The notes beneath the pieces are model-generated. The model was not told the DNA's origin. It did no database searches and saw only the letters and a list, made by a program, of their open reading frames with translations. From Streptomyces sp. MBT65 (lineage in GTDB: Bacteria; Actinomycetota; Actinomycetes; Streptomycetales; Streptomycetaceae), in contig NZ_JAENRY010000036.1 in the NCBI RefSeq assembly GCF_016612545.1, forward strand, positions 1 to 42,662: a stretch of DNA of 42,662 nt, given 5' to 3'. Made by a program: the position numbers and the translations under genes. Of the stretch, positions 8,801 to 17,263 are shown piece after piece; the stretch's first letter is position 1; each line of letters starts with the position of its first letter.

Positions 8801-9000
8801 GACCCCGCCCCCACCGCGATAGCCCGACCTGCCCCGCCGGCGCCCGAAGGACCCGTCAAAGAGGTCCCGCTCCCTGACGTGCCCGAGTTCGGGTTTCCGA
8901 GCGATGCAGGCGCGCAGCCCGCAATCATCAGGCAGACGAACAGCACGGACGATCTGGCACGGCGGGTGCAACGCAGGAAGCGCACTCCGCATACCGCCAC
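8801..9000 (-). pseudogene. Possible lipoprotein N-terminus cut by the IS
   Basis: A GTG-started frame gives RARSSVLFVCLMIAGCAPAS: a basic start, a hydrophobic core and a lipobox-like L-M-I-A-G-C. A Gly/Ser/Thr-rich linker follows and runs straight into the IS right end at 8800. No continuation was found on the far side of the element. No good ribosome binding site is visible, so this may be chance. Confidence 0.35.
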
Positions 9001-9373
9001 TGCCCGTGAACCACTCGTTTGCGGGCAGGGACATGACGTTTCAGCACCGCATGGCCTCGACTACGACCGCTTCGTACCTGGCCTACGGCGCCCTCTGGCT
9101 CTGCCGATGTCGGAGCGGAGCGGGGCGGAGCGGGGCGGTTCTGACGGTGACCGCGTTCAGCCAGTGGGCATGGCCGGCTCGCGGTCCCTACCCAACTCCA
9201 GCCCGTTGAGCTGGCGTTCACGGCCGAGGTGGGCGGCGTACCGCCACACCGGTTTCACCACCTCCGGGTCCCCCTGAGACCGCGCTGAGACCGCGCTGAA
9301 TGGAGGGTCGGTCACGCTCTGCGGCATGAAGACGACGGCCCCGCCAGGGGCAGCGGCCCGGAAGGGGATCACC
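9001..9373. other. Intergenic stretch without a gene
   Basis: Nothing protein-like on either strand. It contains a short GC-rich repeat, GGAGCGGGGC twice in tandem, near 9115-9137. The ribosome binding site for the gene at 9374 lies at the right edge. Confidence 0.4.
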
Positions 9374-9841
9374 ATGAACGGCCTGCGACTTGTCCGTCTG
9401 CACGCGGCGGCCTTCGGGCGCTTCGCCGGGCTGGGCAGCGCGGTCACTCTGGCGGCCTCGGCGGCCCTGGTCCTGCTTTCGCAGGGGATCCCGTGGATGG
9501 CGGCGAACGCGCTGACTACCGTCGCCTCCACCGTGGTCGCCACCGAGTTGCACGCCCGCGTCTCGTTCGGTCACGGACGGCCCGGCCTTGCCGGGCACCT
9601 GAAGAGCGCGGCCACCATCGCCGCCGGCTGGCTGGTCACGTCCGCCGCGGTCGGCGCGCTGACCGTGCTCCGCCCCGGCGCCGGACTCGTCCTGCAGCAG
9701 ACGGTGTACCTGTCGGCCACCGCACTCGTCGGAATCGGCCGCTACCTCGTACTGCGTCTGACGGTGTTCGCCCAGGGCGCCCCGCAGCGCCGGACCGGCG
9801 GCGAAATCCGGTCGCGTGCCGCCTACAACGCGGCGGCGTAG
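9374..9841 (+). CDS. GtrA-like four-span membrane protein
   Basis: 155 aa with four predicted membrane spans: LGSAVTLAASAALVLLS, AANALTTVASTVVATEL, AATIAAGWLVTSAAVGAL and LQQTVYLSATALVGIGRYLV. The order of a FGRFAGLGS start, an 'ANAL...' second span and a basic loop after it (ELHARVSFGH) fits the GtrA/DPMS1-like family. Members of this family help move polyprenyl-linked sugars across the membrane or act with glycosyltransferases. The ATG at 9374 follows AAGGGGATCACC and is preferred over the in-frame ATG at 9326, which has no ribosome binding site. The tail is hydrophilic. The broken glycosyltransferase at 6486-6883 could be a former partner, but that is speculation. Confidence 0.6.
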   Translation: MNGLRLVRLHAAAFGRFAGLGSAVTLAASAALVLLSQGIPWMAANALTTVASTVVATELHARVSFGHGRPGLAGHLKSAATIAAGWLVTSAAVGALTVLRPGAGLVLQQTVYLSATALVGIGRYLVLRLTVFAQGAPQRRTGGEIRSRAAYNAAA

Positions 9842-9875
9842 GCGGGCGAATTCCAGTGAGCGGCGCAACACGTGA

Positions 9876-10255
9876 TCATTCCAGTGTTGCGACGAGCTTG
9901 CTGAGGAACTCGGCGGGTGTCTGTCAGCCGAGGATCTTGCGGGGGCGGTCGTTGAGCTCAGCGGCGACGCAGGCGAGATCTTCGGCACTGTGGATCGACA
10001 GGTCGGTGCCCCTTGGGAAGTACTGCCGCAGCAGGCTGTTGGTGTTGACGTTCGGGCCGCGCTGCCAGAGGCCGGCCGGCTCGCAGAAGCCGATCGGGAT
10101 GTTGGTGCCGCGCGTGAACTCGTCGTGCCATCCCATTTCGCTGCCCTGATCCCAGGTCTGCGAGTGTGTCAACTCGGCCGACAGTCCGGTGAAGGCGTGC
10201 ACGAGCGCGACGCGGACGTGCTCAGCTGGCCGCGCTCGGCCTGGAGTGGGCACAG
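9876..10255 (-). pseudogene. IS30-family transposase C-terminal fragment
   Basis: The frame gives LTHSQTWDQGSEM, IGFCEPAGLWQRG, NVNTNSLLRQYFPRGTDLS and AAELNDRPRKILG, the final part of the IS30 DDE domain. An in-frame TGA at 9924 replaces the usual tryptophan of LGW. Beyond it the old reading frame continues QTPAEFLSKLVATLE to its original stop at 9876. The final Glu region is degraded (NVNTN where NENTN is usual), so the catalytic Glu is lost. The 5' half is absent and no ends are recognisable. Confidence 0.85.
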
Positions 10256-10522
10256 GAGGACGGCCCGTGACGTGGACTGTGGAGGACGTGGCTTGGGCAG
10301 TGGTCCGGCGCCAGGGCGCGGGCTGAGCGACGCGCAGGTCGCGGACAGAGTCGCGGAAGCGGAACGGCGGGCGCGCGAGACCCGGTCACAGGCACGGTTC
10401 CGTCGCTTCCGGCCAGGGGCCGCCCTCGCCAACGCGGGGACGGCGGGCATCAGGGCCTGCGACGGGATCCGGCCCACCCCCGGACGACGGGAGCGGACCG
10501 GACCGCAGCAGCGCTTCGCGGG

Positions 10523-10972
10523 TCAGCGGACCGTTGTGACCCGGTGCTCCTTCAGCGCGGCGCAGTTGGAGCCCGTCACGTAGACGTACACGTTGTCGAT
10601 GTGGCCACCCCAGTCGACGCAGTGGGCCTTGCCCTGGACATAGCCCGGTCCGGCGTACGACGTGTACGCGCCCTCGTCCTGGGCGTACTCATCGGTGTCG
10701 GACACGTAGATCCACGCGCCCATGTCGCGCGCGGCGCCGGGGTTGGTGCGGATGGTCGCGACGCAGTTCTTGCCGTTGGAAGCGTTGTAGGTCAGGTAGA
10801 CGGTGCCCTGCGTGCCGACGGGCGCGGAATTGACGGTCTTGTAGTTGCTTCCACAGACCTTCTGCGCAGTGGTGTTCGGCGCTGCGGAGGCGGAGCCGGC
10901 CAGAACGGTCGTTGCGCCGACCGTCAGGGCCGCTATCGCGGCACCGGCGAGAACGGAATGACTGAATCTCAT
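10523..10972 (-). CDS. sapA: Spore-associated protein A (SapA)-like secreted protein
   Basis: 149 aa. The signal peptide covers residues 1-30 (basic start, AGAAIAALTVGATTVLAG, ending SASA|A). The mature domain has VCGSNYKTVNSAPVG, TVYLTYNASNGKNCVATIR and KAHCVDWGGHIDN, with four cysteines (C40, C70, C118, C137). This pattern matches SapA, first found on Streptomyces spores, and its many secreted paralogues of unknown molecular role. The start at 10972 is preceded by GGGGGAAAT, the same kind of site as for the I36-like gene. It is probably a paralogue rather than the sapA of S. coelicolor itself, so the symbol marks the family. A short inverted repeat lies in its leader. No operon partner. Confidence 0.8.
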   Translation of the reverse strand: MRFSHSVLAGAAIAALTVGATTVLAGSASAAPNTTAQKVCGSNYKTVNSAPVGTQGTVYLTYNASNGKNCVATIRTNPGAARDMGAWIYVSDTDEYAQDEGAYTSYAGPGYVQGKAHCVDWGGHIDNVYVYVTGSNCAALKEHRVTTVR

Positions 10973-10991
10973 ATTTCCCCCTTATGGCCTT

Positions 10992-11008
10992 AGGAGTGCC
11001 TTACTCCT
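10992..11008 (-). promoter_or_regulatory. Inverted repeat in the leader of the SapA-like gene
   Basis: On the minus strand AGGAGT-AAGGC-ACTCCT, perfect 6-bp arms, 20 bp before the start codon and just upstream of its ribosome binding site. It could be an operator or a leader hairpin; weak evidence. Confidence 0.35.
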
Positions 11009-12382
11009 GACAGGTCTGACACGTGCCGGCCCTACAGGGTTGTGACCCCGCACCCGCTCGATCCGGCCGACTTGACCGGGCAGACCGGGAACACGGCTGA
11101 CTGGCCGTGACCTGGGCGGGCGGGGAGGTTGCGGCGGCGCCCGGGCCAGCCGTCCATGCACCGGGTCAGTCCGCGCCGTCACAGGTGCGGTCTTCGTCCG
11201 AGGAGATCGCAAGCCGGGAACGCCAGGCAACAGCCCGGGCAACCTGTGACCGCCCGCGCCCGACGCTCCGCCATCGCGGATCCGCCCGACCGCACGACGA
11301 CGCGCGGACGTCGGCGCATTCTTGCCACAACCCCTCAGCGCACTATGCGTCGAAGGAGTTCATTCAAGTCTGGCTCAGCGATCTGAACTGTGATCCCCCG
11401 GGCCGCCCCAGGCAGCGAAGGGACGCTGTCGAGCCCACCTGGCCTTCAGCCGCGGAACAGTGCTGCTCCGTTCCCACGCGCCCGCGCCTGGCCAGCCAGC
11501 CCACGCAGGTGAGCGTCCACCCGCCGCCCGAAGGGGACTTGGACGCCGACCGTCAGCCGCCCTGCCGCTGAACGATCGCCCCCGGCCCGTGAAGGGCTCC
11601 CCGTCACCAAGGATCTCAAGGACGCGCCGTACCTGTCCCCACCGTCACCGAGCACGAGCTCGACGACACTCTCGCCGCCTCGCCGGTTCCGGCGGTGCTG
11701 TACGTCTACGCCGCCCGGTGTGGGCGCGTACTGGAACTCGACGACGACCAACCCGGGCAGGCTTGCAGAAAGCAGGCCCTCGGCTCCGTCCCGACGTTTC
11801 TTGTGCCCGTTGGAAGCGGTGGCGATGATGCAGCGCAACCTAGCGCCCTCGCTGGCCACGGCTCCCCTTGCCGCGCTGGTCGACTGTGCCACCGGCTACC
11901 GGCCGCCTGGTGCGCCCTCCTCCTGTCAACGGCTGCCGTCGGCACCCTATGGACAGAGAGGAGAACGCGACACAACCGGTGGCTGAAGACCCTGGAGATC
12001 TGCTTCTGGATCCCGGAGGACATCGACACCCCCTTCGCCTCCGGCGGTGACCACCCCTGACCGACGCACTGAGGCCCGGAACTACGGAGACCCGGCCAAT
12101 CAGGAAATCGCGCGGGTCACGGACCCCGCCCAACGCCCAACGGCCTACGTGCTCTTGCCCCTGCCCCATGACGTACACAGCGGCAGAGAAGACACGAACA
12201 TGATCCGATTCCTCACCGGCGGGACATCAGAGATCACCGTCGAGCGCCGTCCGTGGCCGAGGACGCCGGTACGGCGTCCCCGCCTCTCCCGACGGACACC
12301 GGCCCGCCCCCGCCCAGTGCCCGGTCCGGACCGAGGTCCCGCGGCTCATCGATTCCCCAACTCCTCTCTCCTCTCATCGCTT
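11009..12382. other. 1.4-kb stretch with no supported gene
   Basis: No frame here has a family match, a ribosome binding site and good codon bias together. Short suggestive patches exist: a plus-strand VTEHELDDTLAASPVPAVLY piece near 11640-11700, faintly like the start of a thioredoxin, and SAHYASKEFIQVWLSDLN near 11335-11390, faintly like an IS3 transposase. Both are too short and isolated to call. Probably eroded DNA. Confidence 0.45.
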
Positions 12383-12461
12383 TGAATCGTTGTCCTTTCT
12401 ATTGACCTCAGCTCGGAAGGCCAAATACGGTTCCGGCATCTGCAGTGACTGAAACGATTCA
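12383..12461 (+). promoter_or_regulatory. Two LacI-type operator candidates before the rhamnosidase gene
   Basis: TGAAACGATTCA at 12450-12461 is a near-perfect palindrome with a central CG, the usual form of operators for LacI-family sugar repressors in actinomycetes. A second related site, TGAATCGTTGTC, at 12383-12394 fits 9 of 12 positions of its reverse complement. They lie 36 and 103 bp before the start at 12497, with a possible -35 TTGACC (12412-12417) between them. No LacI gene is in the window. Confidence 0.5.
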
Positions 12462-12496
12462 TAACCCGTTCACCCGCGACAAATTGGGGCTGAACC

Positions 12497-15400
12497 ATGC
12501 ACGAAACCCACCCGCAGCGTGGCGGTGCGACGCGCCGGTCCGTCATGGCGGCCGCTCTGACGACGGGCGTCCTCGCGACACTCGGTCCGACGGCGAGCGC
12601 CGCCGCATCATCCGGAACGGTTCGCTCCACCGCAGCCGCGTCCACGGCGAGTTGGTTCGCCCGGCCGGCCAAGTCGGTCCGGCCCAGGTTCCGTTGGTGG
12701 TGGCCGGACGGGCTGGTGGACCCCGTGGAGATCGCGCGGGAAGTCGACCGGATGGCCGACGCGGGATTCGGCGGCGCCGAGATCGCGGCCGTGCACCACA
12801 GCATCACCGACACCTCCGTGCTGGACACCACCCGCCACGGGTGGGGCAGCCCGGCCTGGCGCGACGGTGTGACGGCCGCGCTGCGCCAAGCCGCCCGACG
12901 CGGACTGACCATCGACCTCACCCTCGGCCCGAGTTGGCCCGTCGCCGTGCCCGGACTGACCCCCGACGACGACGCCGCGGTGAAGGAACTCGCCTACGGC
13001 AAGGCCACGTTGACCGGCGGCGCAGCCTACGACGGTCCGGTGCCGGCCTCCGTCTACGCGCCCGCGTCGGGTGTCACACAGCAGAAGCTCGTCGCCGTGC
13101 AGGCCGCCCGCGTCAACACCGCCTACTCCAGCGGGAAGGCGACCGGACTGGACGCCGAGAGCGTCACCGACCTCACCGGCCAGGTGTCGGGAGGCCGTCT
13201 GAGCTGGACGCCGCCCGACTCGGCGACCTGGGTGATCCTCTCGTACTGGCAACGGGGTTCGGGCCAGCAACCCGAAGCAGGGCCGCACTCCTCCCCCGCC
13301 GCGTATGTCGTCGACCACTTCAGCGCGGCGGGGACCGCGGCCGTCACCCGCTACTGGGACTCCACCATCCTGGACTCCACGCTCCGTCAGCTCCTCAGAT
13401 CGGCGGGCGGCACCTTCTTCGAGGACTCCGTCGAGCTGGAGACCAAAGGGCTGCAGTGGACGTCCGGCCTGCCCGCGGCCTTCCGCGAGCACACCGGACG
13501 CGACCTGCTGCCGTATCTGCCGGCCGTCGTCCTCGACAACGGCAACCAGATCTTCGCCTTCGAGGCGCGGCTCAGCCAGGAGATCCGGCACGACTTCTGG
13601 GAGACCGTCTCCGGCCTGTTCAACAAGCACCACCTCGGCGCGCTCACGTCCTGGGCGCACGGACACGGCATGAAGATGCGTTCCCAGCCGTACGGTCTCC
13701 AGACCGACGCCATCGCCTCGGCGGCCGTTCTCGACGTCCCCGAGGGCGAGTCGCTCGGCTTCAAGAACCTCGACGACTACCGCTGTCTGGCGGGCGGACG
13801 GGACATGGCCGGTCATCGCATCCTGTCCTGCGAGGCAGGCGCGTACGCGGGCGGCGCCTACAACACCACCTGGGACAAGTTCCTGCGCACCATGGGCGGC
13901 GCGTACGCGGCGGGCGTCAACCAGACCGTGATCCACGGCTTCTCCTACGCCACCGCACCGGGCGTCAGCTGGCCCGGCTTCGCCGCGTTCAGCCCGTACA
14001 GCGGCGCCCCAGGATACGGCGAGTCGTGGGGGCCGAGGCAGCCGACCTGGCACCACGTGCCCGACATCACCGCCTACCTCGGCCGCGTCCACGAGGTCCT
14101 CCAGTCGGGCACCGTCCGCGCGGACATCGCGGTCTTCCGGCAGACCGGCTACACGGCCACCGGCATCGGCGCGTCCTGGCTGACCTCGACGGGCGTCCCG
14201 CTCGGCTGGACCCACCAGTTCCTGAGCGGCCCCCTGCTCGACCTGCCCACCGCCAAGGTCTCCGGCAGACGCCTCGCACCCGACGGCCCCGCCTACAAGG
14301 CCCTGTTCCTCGAAGGCGACTTCTTCTACGGCTCCAACCCCACGTTGGCCGTCGCCGACGCCCGCAGACTCCTGAAGTTCGCGCGTGCGGGCCTGCCCAC
14401 CGTGCTCCTCGGCACCTTCGACCAGGCACTCACTCCGGGCCTCCCCGACGCCGGGGAGCAGGCCGAACTGCGTTCTCTGACCGCCCAGTTGCTCGCTCTG
14501 TCGAACGTGCGTCAGATCACCGACAAGACTCTGGTCGGCGCGGCGTTCGCCGAACTCGGCGTGACCTCCGACGCCGTCTACTCCGTGCCGTCGACCCTGC
14601 TGAACGCCCACCGGGTCACCGACGACGCCGACTTCTACTACCTGTGCAACGGCAAGCACGCCGAGACCGTCAAGCCCGCCGTCGTCCTCATCGACCACGA
14701 CGTCACGCTGCGCGCCACCCACCGCAAGGGGGCCGGCGCGGTGCCCTACCTGTTGGACCCCTGGAGCGGGCGGGTCACCCGGCTCGCCCAGTACACCCAG
14801 GACCGCGACGCGTTCACCTTCCGGGCGACGCTCCAGCCGGGCGAGACCCTCGTCGTGGCGCTGGGGGCCCCGGGGCTGTTCGGGGACCGCTCCGGGAGTC
14901 GTCCGCACGCGGTCGCGACCGACGCGGACACCGCGCTCTTCGCGGACGGATCACTGGCCGTACGAGCCTTCACGGCCGGTATCCGCACCACCACCCTGTC
15001 GACGGGCCGCAAGGTCACCACGGAGATCCCCGAGGTGCCGGCATCCGTCCCCCTCGACCGGTGGACCCTCTCGGTCGACGACTGGCAACCCGGTGCCACC
15101 GCGACCACCACCACGATCGTCACGCACAGCCTCGCCCTCGATGCCCTGCTGCCGTGGTCGCAGATCCCCGAACTGGCCGACGTGGGCGGCATCGGCCGCT
15201 ACCGGACAACGGTCACCCTGCCGACCACCTGGACCTCCGGCATGGGGGCGTTGCTCCGCCTCGGCAACGTCAGCGACACCTGCCGGGTCAGCGTCAACGG
15301 AACACAACTCGGCCCCGTCGACCGGCTCAACCCCGTGGTGGACCTCGGCGGACATCTGCGCCACGGCGCCAACGTCATCGAGGTCGAGGTGGCCACCCCC

Positions 15401-15517
15401 TTGTTCAACCGGCTGCGGATCAGCAACCCCACGGTGTTCGGCACATCCGCGAGACAGGCCTACGGCCTGGTCGGACCGGTCCGACTCACGCCGTACGTGC
15501 AGCAGAAGGTGAGCTGA
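12497..15517 (+). CDS. Secreted GH106-type alpha-L-rhamnosidase
   Basis: 1006-aa exported glycoside hydrolase. The N-terminus carries a twin-arginine signal (TRRSVMAAALTTGVLATLG, cleavage after TASA near residue 36). Mature motifs fit family GH106: PRFRWWWPDGLVDPVEIARE close to the start, GGAEIAAVHH, FFEDSVELETKGLQW, MRSQPYGLQTDAIASAA with VPEGESLGF, and SCEAGAYAGGAYNTTWDKFL. A C-terminal beta-sandwich follows (IGRYRTTVTLP ... DTCRVSVNGTQLG ... GANVIEVEVATPLFNRL). Family members remove rhamnose from rhamnogalacturonan or glycosides using glutamates; the exact catalytic pair was not assigned. Start ATG at 12497 with GGGG 6-9 nt upstream. Likely under sugar control through the LacI-type sites. 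Transcribed alone, tail to tail with a beta-propeller pseudogene. Confidence 0.82.
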   Translation: MHETHPQRGGATRRSVMAAALTTGVLATLGPTASAAASSGTVRSTAAASTASWFARPAKSVRPRFRWWWPDGLVDPVEIAREVDRMADAGFGGAEIAAVHHSITDTSVLDTTRHGWGSPAWRDGVTAALRQAARRGLTIDLTLGPSWPVAVPGLTPDDDAAVKELAYGKATLTGGAAYDGPVPASVYAPASGVTQQKLVAVQAARVNTAYSSGKATGLDAESVTDLTGQVSGGRLSWTPPDSATWVILSYWQRGSGQQPEAGPHSSPAAYVVDHFSAAGTAAVTRYWDSTILDSTLRQLLRSAGGTFFEDSVELETKGLQWTSGLPAAFREHTGRDLLPYLPAVVLDNGNQIFAFEARLSQEIRHDFWETVSGLFNKHHLGALTSWAHGHGMKMRSQPYGLQTDAIASAAVLDVPEGESLGFKNLDDYRCLAGGRDMAGHRILSCEAGAYAGGAYNTTWDKFLRTMGGAYAAGVNQTVIHGFSYATAPGVSWPGFAAFSPYSGAPGYGESWGPRQPTWHHVPDITAYLGRVHEVLQSGTVRADIAVFRQTGYTATGIGASWLTSTGVPLGWTHQFLSGPLLDLPTAKVSGRRLAPDGPAYKALFLEGDFFYGSNPTLAVADARRLLKFARAGLPTVLLGTFDQALTPGLPDAGEQAELRSLTAQLLALSNVRQITDKTLVGAAFAELGVTSDAVYSVPSTLLNAHRVTDDADFYYLCNGKHAETVKPAVVLIDHDVTLRATHRKGAGAVPYLLDPWSGRVTRLAQYTQDRDAFTFRATLQPGETLVVALGAPGLFGDRSGSRPHAVATDADTALFADGSLAVRAFTAGIRTTTLSTGRKVTTEIPEVPASVPLDRWTLSVDDWQPGATATTTTIVTHSLALDALLPWSQIPELADVGGIGRYRTTVTLPTTWTSGMGALLRLGNVSDTCRVSVNGTQLGPVDRLNPVVDLGGHLRHGANVIEVEVATPLFNRLRISNPTVFGTSARQAYGLVGPVRLTPYVQQKVS

Positions 15518-15599
15518 CCGCCCTCGACCGGGCTTTCACAGAGGGGGAGATCACAAGTGCGCACGGGCGTCAGGTGTGAATCACGTACAGGGAAATTGT

Positions 15600-16205
15600 C
15601 CAGGCTGCCGACATACACGGTCCCGTCCGCCACCACGGGCGTCGAATACACCTCCCCACCGGTCTGCAGACGTCGGCGTTCCTCGCCCGTGGCCGCGTCC
15701 ACCGCCCACTGACGCCCGTCGACACTGCCCGCGTACACCGTGCCGTCGGTGGCCGCCGACCCCCGGTACGTCTCCCCGCGGGTCCTGGGCCTCCACCTCT
15801 CCTGACCGGTATCGGCGTCCACCGCGATCAGATACCAGCCGCTGAAACCGCTGACCGCCATGCCCTCGGCCACCGCGGGATTCGCCCACACAACTCCTCC
15901 GGGGGAGAGCCGCCGGCGTTCCTCTCCCGTCGCCGCGTCCATAGCGACCAGGCCTTTGTTGTTACCCACATGTACGCTTCCGAAAGACGTTCCACACCGG
16001 TCGGCCGCTGGCCCCGTCCACCGCCCACATCCTGCCGGCGTGTGCGGCGACACGATGTGGTCCTCCGCCGTCGGTAGCCACATCGTCGACCGGCGCGATC
16101 TCCACTTCCAACCGCACGTCGCCGGTCGCGGCGCCCGACCGGGCCGTCGCCTCATCAGCGCCCGGCACCCACGCCGGGGCGGAGTATGTTTCGATGCGCG
16201 ACAAC
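15600..16205 (-). pseudogene. PQQ-like beta-propeller repeat protein, broken
   Basis: The minus strand shows four propeller blades: GRMWAVDGASGRPVWNV in one frame, then (after a shift near 16000) NNKGLVAMDAATGEERRRLS, GWYLIAVDADTGQERWR, GRQWAVDAATGEERRRLQ and VYSTPVVADGTVYVGSLDN. Such repeats form the C-terminal sensor of many Streptomyces Ser/Thr kinases or outer-surface proteins. The N-terminal part is missing or unrecognisable (a short stretch with VPGADEATARSGAATGDVRL lies upstream), and the 3' end stops abruptly at the rhamnosidase gene's 3' side. No start with ribosome binding site. Confidence 0.78.
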
Positions 16206-16239
16206 ACCGTGCCTCCACGCACGTCAGAAAGGTGAACGG

Positions 16240-16968
16240 ATGGGCCTGCGCTTCGAGGAGATCGACTGGCGACCGACGCCCATCGGCGAGATCAGTCTGC
16301 GTCGGCGCCGCCACCCGGTCTCGGGGGATGACGTGTACGAGGTAAAGCTTGGCGACGAGTTCCTGATGTCCAGCCTCTTCACCACAGGCGAGATCGCGCT
16401 CACGGAACTCGCCCTGGCCATACTGCCGGACACCGAACTGGACGTAGCCGTCGGCGGACTCGGACTCGGCTACACCGCCCAGGCCGTCCTGGATGATCCA
16501 CGGGTGCGGACACTGGCGGTGATCGACGCGCTCGCCGAAGTCATCGACTGGCATCAGCGGGGCTTGGTGCCCCTCGGAGCCCGGTTGACCTCGGACGCCC
16601 GCTGCCGACTGCTGCACGGAGACTTCTTCGCACTGGCCGCCGGTCCGAGCGGTCTCGACCCCACGGAGCCGGGCCGCCGCTTCCACGCCATCCTGCTGGA
16701 CGTCGACCACTCGCCGCGCCATGTGCTCCACCCACGCCACGCGGCGCTCTACCAGCCCGCCGGGCTCCGCGCCCTCGCCGGTCACCTCCACCCCGGCGGG
16801 GTGTTCGCCTTGTGGTCGAACGACCCGCCCGACCCGCAGTTCACCTCCGCGCTCTCCGAGGTCTTCGCCCACACAGCGGCCCATGTCGTCGCTTTCGACA
16901 ACCCGCTACAGGGCGGTACCTCGACCAACACGGTTTACCTGGCCGGCAAGGCACCGGACAGGCCCTGA
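16240..16968 (+). CDS. Spermidine synthase-like (spermine/spermidine synthase fold) protein
   Basis: 242 aa. The first 50 residues form a beta-rich N-terminal part (ISLRRRRHPVSGDDVYEVKL). A Rossmann-like methyltransferase fold follows with VAVGGLGLGYTAQAVLDDP as the nucleotide-binding loop, LAVIDALAEVIDW as the acidic strand, and AILLDVDHSP as the region where polyamine synthases place a catalytic Asp. GGVFALWSNDPPD comes later. This is the fold of spermidine synthase/fused spermidine-like proteins, but polyamine substrate residues cannot be confirmed; many actinobacterial members are of unknown role. Start ATG at 16240 follows AGAAAGGTGAACGG. A hairpin overlaps its stop codon. Not in an operon. 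Confidence 0.78.
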   Translation: MGLRFEEIDWRPTPIGEISLRRRRHPVSGDDVYEVKLGDEFLMSSLFTTGEIALTELALAILPDTELDVAVGGLGLGYTAQAVLDDPRVRTLAVIDALAEVIDWHQRGLVPLGARLTSDARCRLLHGDFFALAAGPSGLDPTEPGRRFHAILLDVDHSPRHVLHPRHAALYQPAGLRALAGHLHPGGVFALWSNDPPDPQFTSALSEVFAHTAAHVVAFDNPLQGGTSTNTVYLAGKAPDRP

Positions 16969-16985
16969 AGACCGGCTGTCCGTGC
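16951..16985 (+). terminator. Possible terminator hairpin overlapping the stop of the spermidine synthase-like gene
   Basis: GGACAGGCC (16956-16964) pairs with GGCTGTCC (16974-16981), and GCAC/GTGC extends it with a one-base bulge. No U-tract follows, as is common in actinomycetes. Confidence 0.4.
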
Positions 16986-17263
16986 AGCGGGGGAGGCGAT
17001 CGACACCGAGCGGCGGGCCGGCCTGCTCGAAGCCCACGGCGACGACGGCTTCGCCATCCTCGCCGTGGTGGTCCCCGGCTGCGGAGCCTCAACGTCTCCG
17101 ACCACCGTCGGGGACTCGCTCGGACATCCGGTGCAGCAGGTCGGGGGCCCGTATCTGACGCACGTCAGCTCCGGCAGCACGGGTTCAAGTTCAGTGGTCG
17201 ACAGCGCACGCGCGCCGGACGGACCTGGTCTGCAGGGCCGTCCGGCGGCTGGGGCCGGGGCTG

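Noticed and set aside
9112..9140. Short tandem GGAGCGGGGC repeats
   Set aside because: Two copies of a very GC-rich unit are expected by chance in this composition.
11335..11390. Possible IS3 transposase patch (HYASKEFIQVWLSDLN)
   Set aside because: Only about 16 residues of resemblance, no flanking support, no ends.
11640..11740. Possible thioredoxin start (VTEHELDDTLAASPVPAVLY then VYAARCG)
   Set aside because: The CxxC active site is absent and the frame loses all likeness after 30 residues.
12608..14908. 766-codon minus-strand frame antisense to the rhamnosidase
   Set aside because: Val/Gly/Asp-rich mirror frame of a high-GC gene; no motif, and the plus strand has clear GH106 motifs.
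15460..16884. 474-codon minus-strand frame covering the beta-propeller and the spermidine synthase-like gene
   Set aside because: Only the part at 15600-16000 is protein-like; the first half is antisense to the well supported gene at 16240-16968.
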